Assembly: GCF_013376415.1 (NCBI RefSeq)
Contig: NZ_WYET01000004.1
Location: 806,001 to 870,000, forward strand
DNA length: 64,000 nucleotides
Direction: 5' to 3'
Source of the DNA: Flagellimonas chongwuensis
Lineage (GTDB): Bacteria; Bacteroidota; Bacteroidia; Flavobacteriales; Flavobacteriaceae
Below, piece by piece: positions 60,331-64,000 of this stretch; within the stretch, counting starts at the first letter, position 1, and each line of letters begins with the position of its first letter. The notes below the pieces were generated by a model that worked only from the letters and a program-made list of their open reading frames with translations, was not told the DNA's origin and searched no databases. Made by a program: the position numbers and the translations under genes.

Positions 60331-61985
60331 TCCAAATGCACCAAATGCATTTTGTTCAATTTATCTTCTCTCGTATTCGGGTTCAGGAATTTGATCTGCA
60401 ATCGGGTAATGCGAAATTGATCCACGGTAATTTGCTCGTCCCAAGCAATTCCATTGTCTTTCAATTGCTTTAATTCTTCATCCGTGGCGTAGACCCAAAC
60501 ATCGTCCTTTTTGGCAATTTCCGGTATTGAAACTATTTCAACAGGCTTTTTGTTATAGAAATCCAACGACCAAGAATATCTTTCGGAAACCTTATAAATA
60601 TTGTCCACGGGAATATTGTTCTCCCGCACCTTTTCCGCCATATTGGAACCGCCTTGGTATTCGAGCAGTTTTGGGTAAAAATGGGCATTCATTAAACCAT
60701 TCAACAGAACTGAACTCAAAATAGCGACCGTTACAATTTTAGTGTATACGGCTTCTTTTTGAAAAAGAAGATATGTAACCAATACGAGTGCCAACAACAA
60801 TAACAAATAGTTATACCAATATTCCAATTTGAAAACATAGAGACTTACCAACAGGGCAAAGACCACTACCAATCCCAATATAAAATACTGGATACCCAAG
60901 ATGATTTTTGCCATCTTCAATTTTTCCTGTTGGTGCAAAACATATAGGAAAGCTGCTGATAGGATCGCATATAACGGCATCAGGATATTCATGTAGTGCG
61001 GCAATTTAAACTGCGCAAAACTGATGAGAAGGAACAAAATGGAAATCCCGCCCACGGTCAGAAATTCTAAATTGGGCCTATAAGCGAACTTCGCTTCCCA
61101 AAAGGCTCTTACTTTGGTCCAGTAGCCAATCAATGCAAGAACCGTCCAAGGCAGGAACACCCACAAAAAGGTATGGAAGAAAAAGAAAAAATCGCTACTG
61201 TTCTTCCCTACGCCTTCGCCACTCATCCGTTCAAAGCTCTGCTCCCAGAAAATAAAGAAGATACCACTACGGTGATCCTTGCCGCGAATTACTTTTTCGG
61301 GGTGTAAATCAAACTGATGGTAATAGGCGTATAACATCGGGGTTATGGTCAAGCAAAAAACAACTAATGCAACCAGTAACTTCCAATTGAGCAGTCTTTT
61401 CCATTTTCGGGTATAGGCCAAGTGGCAAAGTATCGAGATTCCAATGACCACTAAGGCAATCTGCCCTTTGGTGGAAAAGGCCATTCCAGCCCCAAAAGCA
61501 CCCAAAGCGATACTTTTTAAGGTATTCTTTTCGATATAAGTGGCCAATTGCCAAATGGAGAATATCGTAAATCCAGTCAAAACAGCATCGGTACGGACAT
61601 CAATGTTGGCCAAGACCATGGTTTGGGCCGTCATAAAAATCAATGAGGCATATCGACCAACATCCTTATTGTATAACAATTTACCAAGACCGTAGCAGCT
61701 ATAGGCACCTAACAAAGTTGACAAAATACCGGGAATGCGGTATACCCAATCGTGAATGCCAAAAATTTTATAGGAAAGTGCTGCCAACCAATAATGCATG
61801 TGCGGTTTGTCCAGATACTCTTCGGGACCTTTGAAAAGGCTCAAAAAATCATTTTCCTGAACCATCCGCATGGCCATTACTGCAAATTGAGCAGAATCGT
61901 TCTCCATTAAGGTTACAAACATGCCAATGATGTACACCAACACAATCAATCCAATATAAAACCAATATCTAGCGGTTGAGATCAT
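60327..61985 (-). CDS. ArnT-like GT39 glycosyltransferase
   Basis: A 552-residue membrane protein. The start at 61985 gives MISTARYWFYIGLIVLVYII and overlaps the PAP2 stop by 4 bp (ATGA). The N-terminal PMT_2 motif MENDSAQFAVMAMRMVQEN...YLDKPHMHYWLAALS contains the acidic residues of the GT-C catalytic loop; about 12 helices and a C-terminal soluble domain follow. It probably transfers a sugar from a polyprenyl phosphate donor to lipid A or another envelope lipid, as ArnT does; the donor and acceptor are not known here. Confidence 0.88.
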   Translation of the reverse strand: MISTARYWFYIGLIVLVYIIGMFVTLMENDSAQFAVMAMRMVQENDFLSLFKGPEEYLDKPHMHYWLAALSYKIFGIHDWVYRIPGILSTLLGAYSCYGLGKLLYNKDVGRYASLIFMTAQTMVLANIDVRTDAVLTGFTIFSIWQLATYIEKNTLKSIALGAFGAGMAFSTKGQIALVVIGISILCHLAYTRKWKRLLNWKLLVALVVFCLTITPMLYAYYHQFDLHPEKVIRGKDHRSGIFFIFWEQSFERMSGEGVGKNSSDFFFFFHTFLWVFLPWTVLALIGYWTKVRAFWEAKFAYRPNLEFLTVGGISILFLLISFAQFKLPHYMNILMPLYAILSAAFLYVLHQQEKLKMAKIILGIQYFILGLVVVFALLVSLYVFKLEYWYNYLLLLLALVLVTYLLFQKEAVYTKIVTVAILSSVLLNGLMNAHFYPKLLEYQGGSNMAEKVRENNIPVDNIYKVSERYSWSLDFYNKKPVEIVSIPEIAKKDDVWVYATDEELKQLKDNGIAWDEQITVDQFRITRLQIKFLNPNTREDKLNKMHLVHLD

Positions 61986-62551
61986 ACCCCTATTTTTTGA
62001 AAAGCAAATATAGCCAACTTGGCCCACAACCATCCGAACAGTGAGCCTACAAAGGCTCCTGTAATCACATCCAACGGATAGTGCACGCCGATGTAAATAC
62101 GGCTATAGGCCACAATGCAGGCCCAAAGCAGCAAAACCCAAGAAATATATTTCACCTTATTTCTGAACAATACGGCAAAGAAAATCGCTGGGCCAAATGA
62201 GTTGGCCGCGTGCGCAGAAAAATACCCAAATTGTCCACCACAGTAGCTTTTTACCAAGCGCATTGCGCTGCTCACATCAGGTTCGTGGCAGGGACGCAAG
62301 CGACCGATACCATACTTGAAAAAATTGGACAGCTGATCGGTACAAGTAATCAACAAAGCAATGGAAACCAAAATTATTCCAGTTCCCTTCCAACCAAAAG
62401 TTCGATAGGATAAATAAAGCAATAACAGATAAAGTGGTGCCGAGTTTCTGGTCGTCGTCATAAACATCCAGAAACCGTCCCAAGTCTCGGTTCCCAATCC
62501 GTTAAGGAACAAAAACAGTTCTTTATCGTGTTGCAGTAATTGTTCCAGCAT
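61982..62551 (-). CDS. PAP2 superfamily phosphatase
   Basis: A 189-residue membrane protein with the three PAP2 motifs: KYGIGRLRP (KxxxxxxRP), FGYFSAHAANS (SxH variant) and SRIYIGVHYPLDV (SRxxxxxHxxxD). It removes a phosphate from a lipid such as undecaprenyl pyrophosphate or lipid A. It is coupled to the ArnT-like gene by a 4-bp overlap and to the small acidic gene upstream by 1 bp. A lipid A or carrier dephosphorylation role in one pathway with GT39 is inferred. Confidence 0.9.
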   Translation of the reverse strand: MLEQLLQHDKELFLFLNGLGTETWDGFWMFMTTTRNSAPLYLLLLYLSYRTFGWKGTGIILVSIALLITCTDQLSNFFKYGIGRLRPCHEPDVSSAMRLVKSYCGGQFGYFSAHAANSFGPAIFFAVLFRNKVKYISWVLLLWACIVAYSRIYIGVHYPLDVITGAFVGSLFGWLWAKLAIFAFQKIGV

Positions 62552-62778
62552 TATTGGTCGTATCTGGAAACTTCCCGGTCATAAAAAGCCGTGGCGGCCT
62601 CAATTAGGCTTTCCGCTTCTTCCAATAAATCGGCTTCATCTTGTTTGGAGAATTCTTCCATCCATTCCACTTCATCATTCTCCAGATTGATGATGAATCG
62701 TGGGTATTCGGTATGTACAATAAAAATGGCCTCGGGAAAATCCGTATTATCGGCCAATAAAAATTTAGGTAGTTCCAT
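62551..62778 (-). CDS. Small acidic protein of unknown function
   Basis: A 75-residue acidic protein, MELPKFLLADNTDFPEAIFIV at the start and a Glu-rich helical second half (EWMEEFSKQDEADLLEEAESLIEAATAFYDREV). It has no signal peptide or membrane helix. It overlaps the PAP2 start by 1 bp (TAATG), so it is first in the operon with PAP2 and GT39. I do not recognise a family. Confidence 0.7.
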   Translation of the reverse strand: MELPKFLLADNTDFPEAIFIVHTEYPRFIINLENDEVEWMEEFSKQDEADLLEEAESLIEAATAFYDREVSRYDQ

Positions 62779-62792
62779 GTGTTCTTATTTTG

Positions 62793-62808
62793 ATTCCAAT
62801 CTTGGAAT
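62793..62808. repeat. 16-bp palindrome upstream of the small acidic gene
   Basis: ATTCCAA-TC-TTGGAAT: 7-bp perfect arms with a 2-nt centre, 15 bp before the ATG at 62778 and 5 bp after the MATE gene stop. It could be an operator of the PAP2/GT39 operon. Confidence 0.4.
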
Positions 62809-62813
62809 TCATC

Positions 62814-64000
62814 TTATTGAGCTATCAATTTCTTGGTCAAAAAGTTGAATCGAAGATACAACATTACAGCCGATGCCGTAAGCCCCGACAACAATCCGAT
62901 CCAAATACCGGTGCTTTCAAAACTGGTGCGCAATCCCAAGAAATAGCTGATGGGAAATCCAATCAACCAGTAGGCAATAAAAGTAATGAGTGTTGGTATC
63001 TTCACATCTTGCAAACCACGTAGGGCACCCAAAACCACCACTTGGAGACCATCAGAAATCTGAAAAAAGGCCGCCACCAACAACAGTTTGGCCGCAATAA
63101 AAATCACTTCGCTATTATCGGCCTGGTTGGCTATGTCATCCACATCCAAATAAATCGTAGGGAACCAATGTCTTCCCAATAGGAAAATGGCGGCAAAGGC
63201 TATTTCCACAAGCAAGGTCAAGAAAAATACGGATTCAGCGATTCGCTTCAATTCTTTATGGTTCTGAAGTCCTTTTTGATTTCCGACCCTGACCATTGCC
63301 GCCACGCTAAGCCCGGTCCCTACCATAAATGTCATACTGCTCAAGTTCAAGGCAATCTGATTGGCGGCCTGCGCATTTTTGCCCAGTACCCCGCTCAACC
63401 AAATGGCCGCGGTAAAAATGGCAACTTCAAAAAACATCTGCAATGCGGATGGAAAACCAAGATTGATGATTTTTTTCATCACTTTCTTTTCGATGCTTCT
63501 AAAGTTGAAATGGGTCACGTAGAATTCAAACTTCTTTTTTCGCTGGAGCAGATACCAAATAAACGCTACCATGATTACACGTGAGACCAAGGTGCCTATT
63601 GCTGCCCCTACAATCCCCATTTTGGGAAATCCGAAAGAACCAAAAATGAGAAGGTAATTTAGGGTGATATTGACCACATTCGCCACGATGGTGGTATACA
63701 TGGGGTATTTGGTCTGCGACAGACCATCAGAAAACTGTTTAAAAGCCTGGAATATGATCAAAGGCACCAGCGAAAAAGCCACCAAATCCAAATAGGGCAT
63801 GGCAAGTTCCACCACCTCTGGGGGCTGCTCCATATGGTGCATCAAAGGTTTGCAAACTTGTATAAGCCCAAAAAGTGACAACCCTAATAAGGTACAAAGT
63901 ACCAAGCCGTGTTTCAGGGCACTTTTGCCCGCCGCTTGATCCTTTGCACCATCCGCTTCGGCCACCAATGGCGTTATGGCCGTGGAAAATCCAATCCCAA
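62814..64000 (-). CDS. MATE family efflux transporter, C-terminal part
   Basis: The reading frame stays open to the end of the window (upstream residues read GIGFSTAITPLVAEADGAKD, the conserved end of helix 2 in MATE proteins), so the 5' part lies outside. The visible 395 residues contain about ten membrane helices, including the second-half MATE block GTGLSVAAMVRVGNQKG. It belongs to the NorM/DinF group and should export drugs or organic cations using Na+ or H+. Its real start is not in the window; the TTG at 63968 is internal. No regulator is adjacent. Confidence 0.92.
   Translation of the reverse strand, partial: GIGFSTAITPLVAEADGAKDQAAGKSALKHGLVLCTLLGLSLFGLIQVCKPLMHHMEQPPEVVELAMPYLDLVAFSLVPLIIFQAFKQFSDGLSQTKYPMYTTIVANVVNITLNYLLIFGSFGFPKMGIVGAAIGTLVSRVIMVAFIWYLLQRKKKFEFYVTHFNFRSIEKKVMKKIINLGFPSALQMFFEVAIFTAAIWLSGVLGKNAQAANQIALNLSSMTFMVGTGLSVAAMVRVGNQKGLQNHKELKRIAESVFFLTLLVEIAFAAIFLLGRHWFPTIYLDVDDIANQADNSEVIFIAAKLLLVAAFFQISDGLQVVVLGALRGLQDVKIPTLITFIAYWLIGFPISYFLGLRTSFESTGIWIGLLSGLTASAVMLYLRFNFLTKKLIAQ

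Noticed and set aside
1-64000. Prophage, insertion sequence, toxin-antitoxin or defence island
   Set aside because: No transposase, integrase, phage structural, restriction, Cas or toxin gene was recognised; apart from the lptB-flanked pair the window is ordinary core genome.

Overview
The window is chromosomal core sequence from a member of the Bacteroidota, most likely a marine Flavobacteriaceae (an Allomuricauda/Muricauda-like genus is my guess from protein style, not proven). The evidence is the gene content and the signals. Protein families include DUF3810, DUF349, CCC-motif membrane proteins, OstA-like, DUF2752, a DUF4105/Lnb-type protein, an Smr protein of the DUF2027 type and an SecA of about 1120 residues. 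Many genes have a TAnnTTTG -7 promoter box close upstream, the signature of the Bacteroidota primary sigma factor. The window holds 61 protein-coding genes, two of them cut by the window ends and two of them small genes found by eye, plus one pseudogene remnant. I found one structured RNA (6S) and no tRNA, rRNA, insertion sequence, prophage or CRISPR.

Layout. 1-7.8 kb: the end of a DUF3810 protein, two secreted amidohydrolases, a lipoprotein, a TrmH/RlmB-type rRNA methyltransferase and an M48 protease. 7.9-20.1 kb: a SpoT/Rel enzyme, Fur, PurA, a Dps-DinB pair, an OstA-like protein with an aminotransferase, a TPR protein, two tandem DUF368 transporters and AroE. 20.2-25.3 kb: a DUF349 coiled-coil protein, then the minus-strand block of a coiled-coil protein, ZapA, 6S RNA, RNase Y and, set apart, a CBS protein. 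25.4-33.4 kb: an M23 peptidase, a cysteine desulfurase, small lipoproteins, an Smr protein, DUF2752 with two CCC-motif proteins, and RecQ. 33.6-36.6 kb: KdsD, TatC, an AhpD-like protein and LptB.

36.6-42.1 kb is the one clearly accessory segment. Two tandem paralogous exported proteins of about 810 residues, visibly AT-rich, lie between the intact lptB gene and a frameshifted copy of the last 206 bp of lptB. That remnant directly abuts pssA. The arrangement looks like an insertion at the lptB 3' end with partial duplication of the target gene.

42.1-52.9 kb: PssA, a DUF4105/Lnb-type protein, an ABC-F ATPase, a shortened methyltransferase-like protein, a single-pass small protein, a cobalamin adenosyltransferase, a DUF2795 protein, SecA, a HisKA_2 histidine kinase and two small minus-strand genes. 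53.3-57.2 kb: a lipid-anchored MsrA, a sigma/anti-sigma/effector operon and an Ohr-type OsmC protein. 57.4-64 kb: MeaB, then GT2, a flippase-like protein, an ArnT-like GT39, a PAP2 phosphatase, a small acidic protein and a MATE exporter running off the end.

Common themes are envelope biogenesis (KdsD, LptB, OstA-like, DUF368, PssA, Lnb-like, GT2/GT39/PAP2, TatC, SecA), stringent and stress responses (SpoT, Dps, Fur, Ohr, MsrA, 6S RNA) and a B12-dependent methylmalonyl-CoA pathway (adenosyltransferase and MeaB). Convergent genes are packed very tightly, and four pairs share bases of their stop codons. I see no defence island. The most unusual structures are the lptB-flanked paralogue pair, a 10-bp-arm palindrome over the start codon of the Lnb-like gene, and the shortened methyltransferase.
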